From Isoetes taiwanensis (lineage: Eukaryota > Streptophyta > Lycopodiopsida > Isoetales > Isoetaceae), in contig JAJEKV010000061.1 in assembly GCA_021234155.1 (NCBI GenBank), positions 1-64,000 of the forward strand: a stretch of 64,000 nucleotides of DNA, written 5' to 3'. The notes below the pieces were generated by a model that ran no database searches, was not told where the DNA came from, and worked only from the letters and a program-made list of their open reading frames with translations. Positions 12,235 to 22,449 of this stretch are shown piece after piece. Each line of letters begins with the position of its first letter. The first letter of the stretch is position 1. Both the position numbers and the translations under genes were made by a program.

Positions 12235-12320
12235 AAAACTTCTAGAATGTTCTAGAAGAACCTAGAAACTTCTAGAAGAATCTAAAACCTTCTAGCATGT
12301 TCTAGAAGAATGTAGAATCG
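12235..12320. repeat. TTCTAGAA cluster, including a perfect heat-shock-element-like run
   Basis: Positions 12239-12257 read cTTCtaGAAtgTTCtaGAAg, four alternating nGAAn/nTTCn modules with exact five-base spacing. This fits the consensus heat shock element. Further TTCTAGAA and AGAATC units follow to about 12320. The sequence is part of a repeat unit, and no gene start is seen nearby, so the match may have no regulatory role. Confidence 0.4.
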
Positions 12321-12895
12321 GGGGGTTCTAGAATCTAGAACCTTCTAGAACAATAAAAAAAAGTTATAAAATTTTGTAAAAGGTAAAAAAAAAAGGTTAC
12401 GAAATTTGAACCTTATTCTAGAAGAACCTATTCTACAATTGTAAAAAGTAAAAAAAAGTTACGAAATTTGAACCTTATTCTAGAAAAACCTATTCTACAA
12501 TTTAGGGTTTCCACATATATCCCACATGCATAGATGCAAAAAAGAGCCTCTTTTTTTTCAGTATATAAAGAAGCTATCCAAATGGGAATAAGCATTCTGG
12601 TTTTTGGCTAGAAAATTCTAGATTGAAGTTCTACAATGCTTTAGAAAGTTATAGGATGTTCCAAAAATTATGAAATGCTCTGAAAAATTCACCTTTGATC
12701 TCCCAAAAATTGAAATATAAAGAACCCTTATTCTAGAACCTTCTAAAATGTTCTAGAATTTTAGAATATTCTAGCTATAATATTCTAGAACTAAGATAAT
12801 CTCACACAATCTAAGTAAATCTAAAAAATGCTAAAATTGGAACTTGCTCCGTAGGAACATGCACCGTAGGACGTGTTAAAAACTTGTATATTTAT

Positions 12896-12990
12896 ATTTA
12901 TATATATATATATATATATACACTAACTTCCTGCTAGGATCTAATCTAGCAGAAACCTTACTCCAAACTCTAACACTCGCTAAAGCCTGA
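12896..12990. repeat. TA tract with adjacent ctaacttcc...aatctagc repeat, second copy
   Basis: TA-rich tract, then cactaacttcctgctagg, atctaatctagc and a segment ending gctaaagc. It matches 6265-6365 at most positions. Confidence 0.6.
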
Positions 12991-12994
12991 GAAT

Positions 12995-14200
12995 GTGTCT
13001 ATCCTGGCGTGACCCAGGCCCAACTAATGAGCAAAAGTAACCATATGTGCAAGAACATGACATATAAATTTATTTGAAAGCTCAAAGCAGCCTTGACAGA
13101 TATGACCAGCTAGCATAAGTCTTGTAAACTTAAAGATAGTAAGGACAATATCATGATCAAAGTAGAAAACAATCAGTCAAAACCTTTAGCTGATTACTAA
13201 GATTATCCTCTTTAAGTTGAGCCTCATACTTATTCAAACTTAGAGAAGAATGAGACCTGAAGAACTTAAATATAAGTTTTTATCCCTGGGACAGATCATT
13301 TCTGACTGATAGCGCACCGTTCATCCATTTGTTGTTGCAACGACAACATTCTTGAGAGTGCTCCATGTTTGTAACAGAAAATAAAGAGGTAGATGAGACT
13401 CCGGTTACCTGCAGTAGAACCAAAGCAAGTTAGCCTTTAAATAGGGTAAAATGCTAAGCTACTAGCAGGTAAGCAAAAGAATCTCATGGCTTTTCGCCCT
13501 TCAACCTTATACAATGAACAATGAATTTATCAAGTAAAAATCAGTAGAAATGACAAATCAGTAAATAAGATGGAGTAAGAAGCACTCCCTTTTCTGTTAT
13601 CCATATGTAGGCAGCCTACCCCATATCCACATATATTTTTAAGCTCAACTTGCTCAAACAATAACTCGCAAGAACTGTTTACAGCATAACCTGCTACTAG
13701 ATTTTAGAGGTCATAACCATTTACCTTTAGCTTGGAGATCTCTGACCCATGTAATGCGTATAAATTCCAACATATTTTATTTTACCATAGCTCATAAAGA
13801 CGTTCCAAACTAGTCTTCCATATCTAGCCCAAAGCCTTGCGATCGTGTAGAATCCAGCAAGATTTATCTCACCATAACTTATAACCTCAGGCTAGTAAGT
13901 AAACCCGTAGGGCCTCAAGGGCCTCAACCACATGCTTAGCTTATGCATTGAAGAGTTTAAAGTAGAAGAGAGAAGTGGCCTGTCATGTTAACATCACATA
14001 TTTATCTTGGATTTACGTTCCTAAAGAATGAACCATGTAAAAAGCCAAGTCTTTTATGAATATCCTACATATTATATCGCACAACTATTCAGAGTATCCA
14101 ATGCTTTAATCAGAACCTTACCTTTGACTTATGAGCTATCCTTGCTCATATCCATGGGTAAAACAAATACGTAAGCATCATGAAAAGAAACCTTCTTTAT
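12995..14200. other. Intergenic, no gene recognised
   Basis: AT-rich sequence without a motif-bearing frame. It could hold introns or UTR of the weak minus-strand exon candidate at 14206-14466, but nothing proves this. Confidence 0.35.
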
Positions 14201-14205
14201 TACAT

Positions 14206-14466
14206 TCAAACAGTTTCAAGCATGTGCATTATCAAAGCAGCAATTTTCTGCCCAGATCTTTCATTTTCAAAAATTGAAATATTTAGAAACCTGGTTAGAT
14301 GGGTCGTCATCACCATCCGAGCCGCCTTCTTCAATGGTTGAGATGTTAAATCTCCTTTGACTACTTCAGATGATGACTTCGCCATATTCTTAGCTGCATT
14401 CTCAACCGCAGAGTTGAAGCATGCTTCAATGCTGGATGCGGAGATAGCTCCAAGGATGAAGAGCAT
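14206..14466 (-). CDS. Possible exon, unrecognised protein
   Basis: An 86-codon open frame on the minus strand. Its central part (about 14290-14410) has a composition typical of plant coding sequence, with alanine-, lysine- and serine-rich residues (AVENAAKNMAKSSSEVVKGD). An overlapping frame in the second half reads TIEEGGSDGDDDPSNQ, an acidic run ending at a possible GT donor. Either frame could be the real one, or a frameshift joins them. No family is recognised. Confidence 0.2.
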   Translation of the reverse strand: MLFILGAISASSIEACFNSAVENAAKNMAKSSSEVVKGDLTSQPLKKAARMVMTTHLTRFLNISIFENERSGQKIAALIMHMLETV

Positions 14467-14479
14467 TAAGAAGTGGCAA

Positions 14480-15940
14480 AAGCATTAGCCATTGCAAGAC
14501 AGATATGATAGGATTCTAGTCTTTGCAGATTAAGCAAGATCAATACTCCAGCGTAGAGAAGAAGGAGAGATATTGGAAAAGTGTAGAATCGGCCAAGTTA
14601 CAGAGCTAACTCCGTTATGCTCATTGCAAGAATGTAGTGCCAAACAAGGTCATATATCGCTTCATGCCAATTTAAAGGGCATGATTGTGAAATTCAAATC
14701 GTACCTTCATATACTGCATGCTTCTGCTCAGGAATTCAACTCTCATGCTTCTGCTCAGGAAATCTCAGATTTAGCCTGTACAGCACCGCCGTTCCATGCT
14801 TGGAAGTCTCAAACCCTAGAACCGTCATTCCAAAGCTAGGTTTTTCGAAGTCAGAAGGTACATGGAAATGTAAAAGTGAAAATAAATAGCCGAAAATGTG
14901 GAGCTTGCCTTGGAGCATATCCGTTTACAATTATTGTTGACCATATCCATTTGACCATGCCATTGTATGGGTTACTCATATTTCTTTTCTTTCTCACAAG
15001 TCCATAGACTTTGAAGCACCAAAAGGTCCTTATCGTGACATCCAAAGTTATTTCCATCTTTTTATGGAGGTAAACCTTTACATGATAATGCATGTGGAGG
15101 AAAAGAAAAGGACATGCAAGCCAACATGCTTACACATGTCAAACTTGCATGCAAAGAAGCATTACATGCAACGAATAAAACTCAGAGGAAAAGCATTTTC
15201 AAAACGTAACTACAAGACATAAATCTAAAAGTTACGCAAGTGGGCCTTAGCATGTATGAAAAATGTCTCACAAAATAAAAGTCAATAATAAGTGATGTGG
15301 CATAAAAAGTGTTCCATTGGAATTTTCTGAAAGATGTCAAAGTACCTTCGTAAGAATGTTAACACCTTCGTAAGAATGTTAACCTTTGCAAATATCATGT
15401 TTGCCATTAGAGTGCCACACTTTCAAATGGTCACCATTCTATATTTATACTAAATGACGGACACCAAACTAGTGTAAAAGGAATATGTAGACCAAATGTG
15501 CATAATTCATGGCTAGATCTCCAAAGACTCAGAAGTGACAAAATGTGGGATACATACCTTGAGTGATATTCGAAAGCCCATGGTTTTTTAGAATAATATT
15601 TACAACGTGCCCACTTCTAGGCTGCTTGTCTTACTGCTGTGTCAAGCTGCACCAGACTTAGTAGAAATTCCATAAATATTGTAATCTTCCCAACATGCAC
15701 CTCCCATAGATGGTTAACCATAGATGGTTAAATGTTATGCCAATATCCTTATAATGTATACAACTTGTCCATGTTAGTGTTAGTGTTTCGGATACAAGCT
15801 CTATAATTTAACATTTTACCTTGTGCAAAAAGTTAACACAAGAGGCACCTATGGGAAAAAGGTTTCAATTCTGGTTTTATTGTTGTAGAAGATAAATAAT
15901 CTATAGCACATTCGTCTATGTCTAGATAATTGGTTCATAA
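14480..15940. other. Intergenic with two small direct duplications
   Basis: The word catgcttctgctcagga is repeated about 31 bp apart near 14718 and 14748. The word accttcgtaagaatgttaac is repeated 20 bp apart near 15344 and 15363. No gene is recognised in this stretch. Confidence 0.5.
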
Positions 15941-15952
15941 AATAGGCAACTG

Positions 15953-16035
15953 GTGCCTATGCCAGCCATTGAATATATATGTATATATATATATAAATAT
16001 ATACATATATATCCAAAGGCTGGCACAGGCTGCTG
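15953..16035. mobile_element. Short palindromic MITE-like hairpin
   Basis: The outer arms are gcctatgccagcc and ggctggcacaggc, which pair with one mismatch. The interior is a near-perfect AT palindrome (atatatatgtatatatat against atatatacatatatat). The whole stretch of about 80 bp can fold into one hairpin. No target-site duplication is evident. The overlapping 62-codon frame is a by-product of the repeat. Confidence 0.55.
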
Positions 16036-16039
16036 TCTA

Positions 16040-17595
16040 CTACTTATAATGTTTGGCAGGATAATGGAATACGGGCATATGGGTGTTGATATTGATTTAG
16101 CATTTGATGCAGATGCACCATGTACAGGCTGTTCTTTCTAACATGAAAGCTCACCCTATTGATCAGGCTGACACATTAGGCTATGACCCTACAACAATTT
16201 GGCCATTCAAAGTCGAAAATTAAAACATTTGGTAAGCTTGCAAACATGACATTTTTGTAGGGGCATGGTCAATTTGTAAAAGTTGACATTCGAATGGCAC
16301 AATAAGTATGGAGCGCACATTTACTGGGCAACATTTGATCTTGATTGGCATAAGGTACTTTGATATTTGAAGAATTTTCCAATGGAGCACCATGTTCGCC
16401 ACATCACATATTGTTGGCTTTTATTTTGTGGGAACTTTTTCATGCATAATATGTGCCCACTTACCTAACTCTTGGACATGTCTTTATGGTTATGATAAAT
16501 GAGTGTGTCCTTTAAGTTTTTTCCCCTAAGTAATGGGTATCTCAAGCTCTAAATGACGTAAATAAGGTATGGCAATTTTTTACACTTATGAGATTCTATA
16601 TATGGCATTGATTTGCTTATGACACGTTGGTGAGCAATTGAGACTAGGCCATGTTGTTGAGCAATTAAGGGAAACCTACACAAGGGAAACTTACACGAGT
16701 TTTTGAGCTTGCTAAAGTGTGTGAGACCTTTTAATCTTGCAAACCTTGAACATTTGGTGAGACCATTGAACTATATTGGTGAGGCATTTTTGGGACAACA
16801 AGGTTGCACTAGAAGGCTGGATATTGAGCACTGCGGTAGTATTTATTGATGGACCATTACATGAGGACACGTACCATGATATATGATATGGTATATAATG
16901 CCAATATTTGAAACGTGAGAAGTCACAAGAGCTATGAATTCCAAGGTATGCAAATTGGTTCCCATATAGTTGAAGAAAAATTGCTTCATTTCTATTATTG
17001 ACTTTCATGCATGCACCTTTTCATAATATAAGGCATTGTTGCCACTTGTCGTTATCAAGTAAATTTTACTTGCATGTTTAAGTTTCATAGGCATGATTTG
17101 ACGTCAAATAGAATGGTGGAGCTACGCTTGCTAAATTTTGGCATGTGACAATGTCACTTTCCCTTGGGGACCTAGGAGAGGCACGGTGAAAAGGTAAACT
17201 TGAATCTTTTTAATTTGTTGCCACTAGTCTTGAACTCCAACAGTTAGCTCAAAATGGAGCGGGTATCTCTTAACTTTTCGGTGCCATTAAAGCCAAGCGT
17301 ATCGTGCTTTAATGTGTTTGGCTCATTTTAAGAAAATTTCACTTTATTCGCATACTGTAATATCCGTCATTTTGCTCTGCCGTGAGTGAGTTCTTACACT
17401 GTAGGACGTGTAAACCGGATCCCCTAAGCTATGGCTAGGATTCTTAGGTTTCCATAAAGTCTTAAGCGATGATGCACAGCAGTTTACAGTTCATCAAAAA
17501 ATATCTTAAGCTCAAAGTCGGAGCATGCTGCAGCAGAGTACTTTGTACCTCGGTAAGATTTCTGAAATCCTAATGCACTCAGTCTCATAATATCA
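16040..17595. other. Intergenic, no gene recognised
   Basis: Short frames only. A local repeat of gttgagcaatt(g/a)ag and gggaaac(c/t)tacac occurs near 16630-16700. Nothing else stands out. Confidence 0.4.
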
Positions 17596-17599
17596 CGGA

Positions 17600-18201
17600 T
17601 TTGATAGCCAGGACAGCTAATGCACGGGAAGATGAAGATATCCTTTATGGATTTCCATGGAAAAAAGTGTGGTGCATTAATCCTAAGCGATGGCATCATA
17701 ATGCTTTAAACAGCATGAATAACAGTGAGCGGGAAGATTGTTTTACCGCATCCTTTGCCTACATAAATGATGGTGAAGCTTATGTTTGTTTAACCACCAG
17801 TGTAGTGTGATATGCACAGTTAAGTTACAGCTTGTTGCCATGGAGTGCAGCGATAGTCTTGTTGAGGGATGAGACCTGGAACTTGATTGACATGATACGA
17901 GTGTGCAAGGATCAGAAAGCCTCTCTTTAGGTAGAGCAAGAGCGCCTTGGCAAGCAACCATAATGAAGGAGTTGCTGCCTACAGAAAAAATCAATACTAG
18001 AAGAATGGCCAAGTAGACACTGATTGACATATTGGCATCCAAGAAAACGAGTCTTGGGGAAGCATCTTCAATCAAATTTTGAGGCCTGTTAATTGGTTCT
18101 TTATGGTAATACTAGCTGAACGTTCAATATTGGAGCTGGAAATAGCACAATCAATCACTGACGACCTTCAAGAACTCAAAGAGGAGGACGTTCATCTTAT
18201 C
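17600..18201 (+). CDS. Possible exons of an unrecognised gene
   Basis: Two stretches look coding on the plus strand. At 17601-17810 an open frame carries AREDEDILYGFPWKKVWCIN and EREDCFTASFAYINDGEAY. At about 18115-18201 a frame reads ERSILELEIAQSITDDLQEL then KEEDVHLIR, an acidic, probably helical segment ending at a GT dinucleotide. They are in different frames, and the sequence between is not open. A competing minus-strand frame (18075-17743) begins with a signal-like hydrophobic stretch. I recognise no family. Confidence 0.25.
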
Positions 18202-18204
18202 AGG

Positions 18205-19000
18205 TTTTTCATTTGAATAGAGTATTTAACAAAACAAGGAAGGAGTAATACTATTATCTGCATGTTCTGGGTGATTGAATCTTTTCTTTCTTTATCATTA
18301 GCTATAAATATAGCAGACTATGTTATGCTGGTATTTATGGGCATAGAGTTGTATTCATAGTGTATAAAACCATTATGATAGGTCTCAGGGTAAGTGGATA
18401 TATAGATGGTGATGCATAAGGGTGACACATGGCATATATTTTAACCCTTAGAAACATTTTTGGATCATACTTTATACTGATTCTATAGGGACATGACCAT
18501 CACAATGTTGGAATACCTTTATGCAATGGTCGGTTTGATCATAATATATGGGTTCGTAATTGATGGTTTTACCATATTTGATGGGACTGCCATAATTTAC
18601 CATATTGAAACGTTAAGGTGAAAATTTTCCCACTTTAGGGCAATTCCTTTTTTTTAAAAAAAGAGGGAGGTAGGACTGTATATCTATCCTTATAGCCTAG
18701 GGCATTCATTTATTTTCATATTTAAGGCACCTCTTATATACTGGTCGTATCAGCATAATATCTTACTCCACACGTATTTTATACGGTTTATCTTCTATAT
18801 CTCAGTACTGAAACCATACGTGTAGATAAAGTAGGATAAAATAAAATATTTTAAGACCTATATACGTGTGTTGGACGGTTTGGCAGCGGTGAGTCATCAA
18901 CTCTGTATACCTAAGCTTTTCCGGATTGACCAAAAGATACGGACGTTTTAGGGTTTCAAATGAATCCTGATACAATTCGTATGCAATCAAGCGGCCAGAG
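18205..19000. other. Intergenic, no gene recognised
   Basis: AT-rich sequence with a few TTATATA-like words. It is a plausible upstream region for the candidate at 19201-19658, but no specific element is supported. Confidence 0.35.
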
Positions 19001-19200
19001 CAGCTATGGCTAGTTTCCCCTTTTCAACCGATTTCTTCACTGACGGACTTGCATGCCACAAAGGTACGATTGCTACAGCTCTACACAGAATTTGGCAGAT
19101 CTCTGATTTGAAATTTTATCTACTTCATTTATGGATAATACGGCAAGCTGTTGGACTCTTGGCTTTGATCGGTTCTTCACATTTCTTTATCTCTTCATAA

Positions 19201-19658
19201 GCTTCGGAATGGACATTCTGCCTTCACTGGCCTTTAGCAAACTTTCCTTGTCTAAGGGAAAGGAGCCAGCCGCTTCTGAGATCAACTCCTCCTATATTTC
19301 CTACTTCTGTAGCAGACAGATGACGAGACCAGAAGGATCTGGGAACAAAAAGCCCACTAAATTAGACATTCTTGAAATGCTAAAGAATGCTGGAGTGGAT
19401 GTTAGTTTCGTTGGGAGAAATGATGGAGCAGCCATAAAAAAGGCAGAACTTGAAGCCATGGCTATCAAGGCTGGGATTGACATCTATGCCAAGAAAAGAA
19501 TGATGGAAAAAAGACCTGTGGTTGAGAGCTTTCAAGACCTCACAGCTCGTACAAACATGGATCACACATTTCCAAAGAACAAGAACGTGGTCAACATTGA
19601 TGCAAGCCAATCCAGCGACTCTTTGAGTGGAGACATCCCGCTAAACCAGGTTTTTTAG
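19201..19658 (+). CDS. Likely exon of an unrecognised gene
   Basis: One of the most coding-like frames in the window. It is continuous from an upstream ATG at 19131, and an internal ATG at about 19210 (MDILPSLAFSK) is an alternative start. A lysine-rich segment KKPTKLDILEMLKNAGVDVS is followed by KKAELEAMAIKAG, giving two predicted amphipathic helices reminiscent of small DNA-binding helix folds such as SAP. That resemblance is only impression. The end is polar and serine-rich. The stop lies just after a possible GT donor at the codons PLNQ, so the true exon may end there. Downstream exons were not identified. Confidence 0.4.
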
Positions 19659-20694
19659 CATCATCTAATATTACAAATAAATGGGGGGTTTCTTTCTGTT
19701 AAAATACTGTCATGAAAGGTTATTTGCCATAAGGAAAATCGGATTTTTGAAAGTATTGCCTTTGCTTAAAGAAGGAATATTTTGTTTGCTGAAAACTGTG
19801 TTTGCTTGGCCTGTTGGAGGCATTTTTTGATGCTTGAATCTATCTGATTATATCCAAGGTCATGCTCCATAACCTGCTGCAGGCCCAAATACATGGAAAG
19901 TGGTATTTCTACAGGAAGTTTCTCTTACTTTTCTTACTCTTTATGCTTCATATAATTTCAGAAATTCATAGTTTCAGTTTCAGGTTGATGGGCTATACGC
20001 CATAAAACTCTATTGCTTACCTGCTAGCCGGCTCATTATTACCTTTTCAGAGGCTAATATATGTTCTTTTGGCTGCAGGTAACCAGGGTTTTATCTACCT
20101 ACTCGTTATTTCATCATGTCTTGGTTAAGCAAGTTAGCACAGAACACTCAGCAGATTGTATCTCCAGCAAATTGAAGTTCTTTAACGAAGTCTTATCTTT
20201 CAAAAATCAACTTAGATTTCAGGATATTAAACTCATCCTCAAGATCTACAGGTTGTACCATTTTCCCAACCTTGTTTGCAGTAAATGTGATGCAAAGGAG
20301 GTCTGAACTATGCATTTCTCTTCACTGCCTCTATTATGTTAAACAGGCTGTTAGAACACTGATATATTCTATCAGCCTTCAAGTTTTCCCTTTGAACTTC
20401 CTTTGCTTGCATCTTTTTGAACTTGTGTCATGCAAGCTATCTGCTGTACTTTGAAAAGGATAACCATATCTAACCGTAAAGGTTATCTTGACATGCTTTA
20501 ATATATTCTGAAAAATATTCTGAAAAGTTTGAGAGCTACAATTCTGATTTGGCTTAAGCAATGTTAAATATTTCCTTTTAGGCATGTTTGCTATGGATTT
20601 AAAAGGTCTGCATAAAGCATTCCTCTATGAGTTGAGATTTGGGCTTCATAATACAGTATCTAGCATTAATCATTAACTAAAGTTTATATATGGG

Positions 20695-21245
20695 CGCGTC
20701 TCTCCAAGCTTAGACTGTTACGTCCAATGGTTACAAGCTATTGCTTTGGTGCATATGTAAATGAATGTCTAGGCTAAATCCAGTGCATATGAAGCTGCCT
20801 TGTAAGCATAATGAAATCGAAATACTCTGTTAAAAAAGTGCATATGAAGCTGCCTTGTAAGCATAATGTAATCAAAATACTTTGTTAAAAATGAACATTT
20901 AGTTTCATCTACATGGATACATGTCTTTTTGACGTGGATTAAACTGATGACATAAAAGTTTACTGGATGATTTGATAGTATGTCTTAGGCATGGGCATAT
21001 GGATAACTACTTCACCAATATATAATCTAAAGCTTTTTCAAATGAACATGAGTGATACATTATACAGGAATCTGAACCTCTCCAAGTTTATGCTGATATA
21101 TTAAGGGGTCACATGTTATAGCTTTGGTGCACAAATAAATGAAAGTCTAGGCTAAATTCATTGCATAGGTTTTATGAGGTCGCTTTGTAAGCATAATGTC
21201 ACTGACATACGTTGTTACAAATGAACATTTTGGTCTTATCTACAT
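20695..21245. repeat. Nested direct duplications (gtgcatatgaagctgccttg)
   Basis: A 60- to 65-bp block starting gtgcatatgaagctgccttg is duplicated in tandem (about 20782 and 20838). A larger block, from gctttggtgca through gtctaggctaaat to gaacatttt and ctacatg, recurs about 390 bp downstream (20735 and 21122). The copies show typical divergence and indels. Confidence 0.65.
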
Positions 21246-21407
21246 GCACGCGGACTGGTATTGGAATGGGTATACTACTTAAGATCCTCCTTTTCTAAAA
21301 ACGCGAGACAGATAAATCCAACTAGGTCACCTGATTACCACCACGATTTGGTTTTTTTTGGATGTTGAGGTCTACTCTAAGGTTTTGGTCTTGGTTTAGG
21401 GCTTTGG

Positions 21408-21410
<3 letters not shown>

Positions 21411-21490
<80 letters not shown>
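21411..21490. repeat. (TA)40 tract with caagtcttttgtactatgag cap
   Basis: Eighty uninterrupted bases of TA, followed directly by caagtcttttgtactatgag. The left flank lacks the mirrored cap seen at 43.3 kb. The tract sits at the head of an AAGATTC minisatellite. Open frames here translate to repeated Tyr-Ile and are artefacts. Confidence 0.95.
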
Positions 21491-21492
<2 letters not shown>

Positions 21493-21549
21493 AGTCTTTT
21501 GTACTATGAGAAGTGTTAAAATCGAAAGTGTCTTCTTTAGACACAATTC

Positions 21550-22440
21550 CCCAGTTCTTAAAGATTCTCTTGAGATTCCCTTAAATTTTCAAAATTATCT
21601 CAAGATTACTCTAGATTGCCCAAGATGCTAGGTAGATTCTCTAGATTTCATTAGATTCTATGAAGATTCCTTGCAAGCACACCTAGTGTCAAATATTCTA
21701 CTAGATCCTCTTGGATTTTTCTCCTAGATTTTCTAAGATTGCACAAAGATTCCTCTATATTCTTAAGATTCTATAAAGATTCCCCTCAATTTTTGAGAAT
21801 TATCCCAAGATGCCCTAGATTCCCCAAGATTCTATGTAAATTCATTCAAAATTTCAAGGATTCATTCAAATTTCGTAAAAGATTCCCTATATTCTCAAAG
21901 ATTTTATGAAGATTCCTTTGAATTCTCAAATTCTCAAAGATTTTCATGAGATTCCCATAGATTCCCCTAGCTTTCAAAAGGTTGTTTCAGGATTCACCTA
22001 GATTCCCCATGATTCTATGTAGATACTCTTCGATTTCCTTAGATTCTATGAAGATTCCTTTAGGTTCTCCAAAATTTCATCAAGATTCCCCTCGATTATT
22101 AAAGATTTTATGAAGATTCCTTTAGATCCTATGAAGTCCCTTTAGGATCTTCAAGATTCCATCAAGATTCTCCTAGATTCCCAAAGATTCTCTAAAGATT
22201 CACATAAATTCCCCAAGATTCTATGTAGATTCTCATAGACTCTCTAAGATCCTAAGAAGATTTCCATAGATGCTCAAATATTCTATGAAGATTCCCTTGA
22301 TTCCCTTAGATCCTTTCGAGATTCCCTAGATTCCTAAAGATTGCCCCCAAGATTCACCTAGATTCTCCGCGATTCTATGTAGATTATCTTGGATACCCTT
22401 AGATTCTATGAAGATTCCTCTAGGTTCTCAAAGATATAAA
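21550..22440. repeat. AAGATTC-type minisatellite, array 2
   Basis: The longest array, about 890 bp of degenerate AGATTC units (for example aagattctatgaagattcc, cctagattcc). It starts within about 60 bp of the TA tract cap and has the same orientation as array 1. Unit spacing varies and no higher-order period is obvious by eye. Confidence 0.85.
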
Positions 22441-22449
22441 TTGCCCATC

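Larger units (their letters stand above)
11685..12925. repeat. Unit 3 of the ~1.1-kb dispersed repeat
   Basis: The longest copy. It has the same landmarks as units 1 and 2, plus an extra stretch (about 12230-12800) dense in TTCTAGAA. It ends with gaacatgcaccgtaggacgtg and a TA tract, then joins the ctaacttcctgctagg repeat also seen at 6301. Confidence 0.75.

Noticed and set aside
17743-18075. Secreted peptide gene on the minus strand with a hydrophobic N-terminal stretch
   Set aside because: The hydrophobic stretch alone is weak evidence, no mature-peptide motif is seen, and competing coding-like frames lie on the plus strand.
21322-21631. Open frames with long Tyr-Ile runs on both strands (also at 41465-41782 and 43128-43461)
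   Set aside because: These are translations of TA dinucleotide tracts. Both strands stay open for that reason alone.
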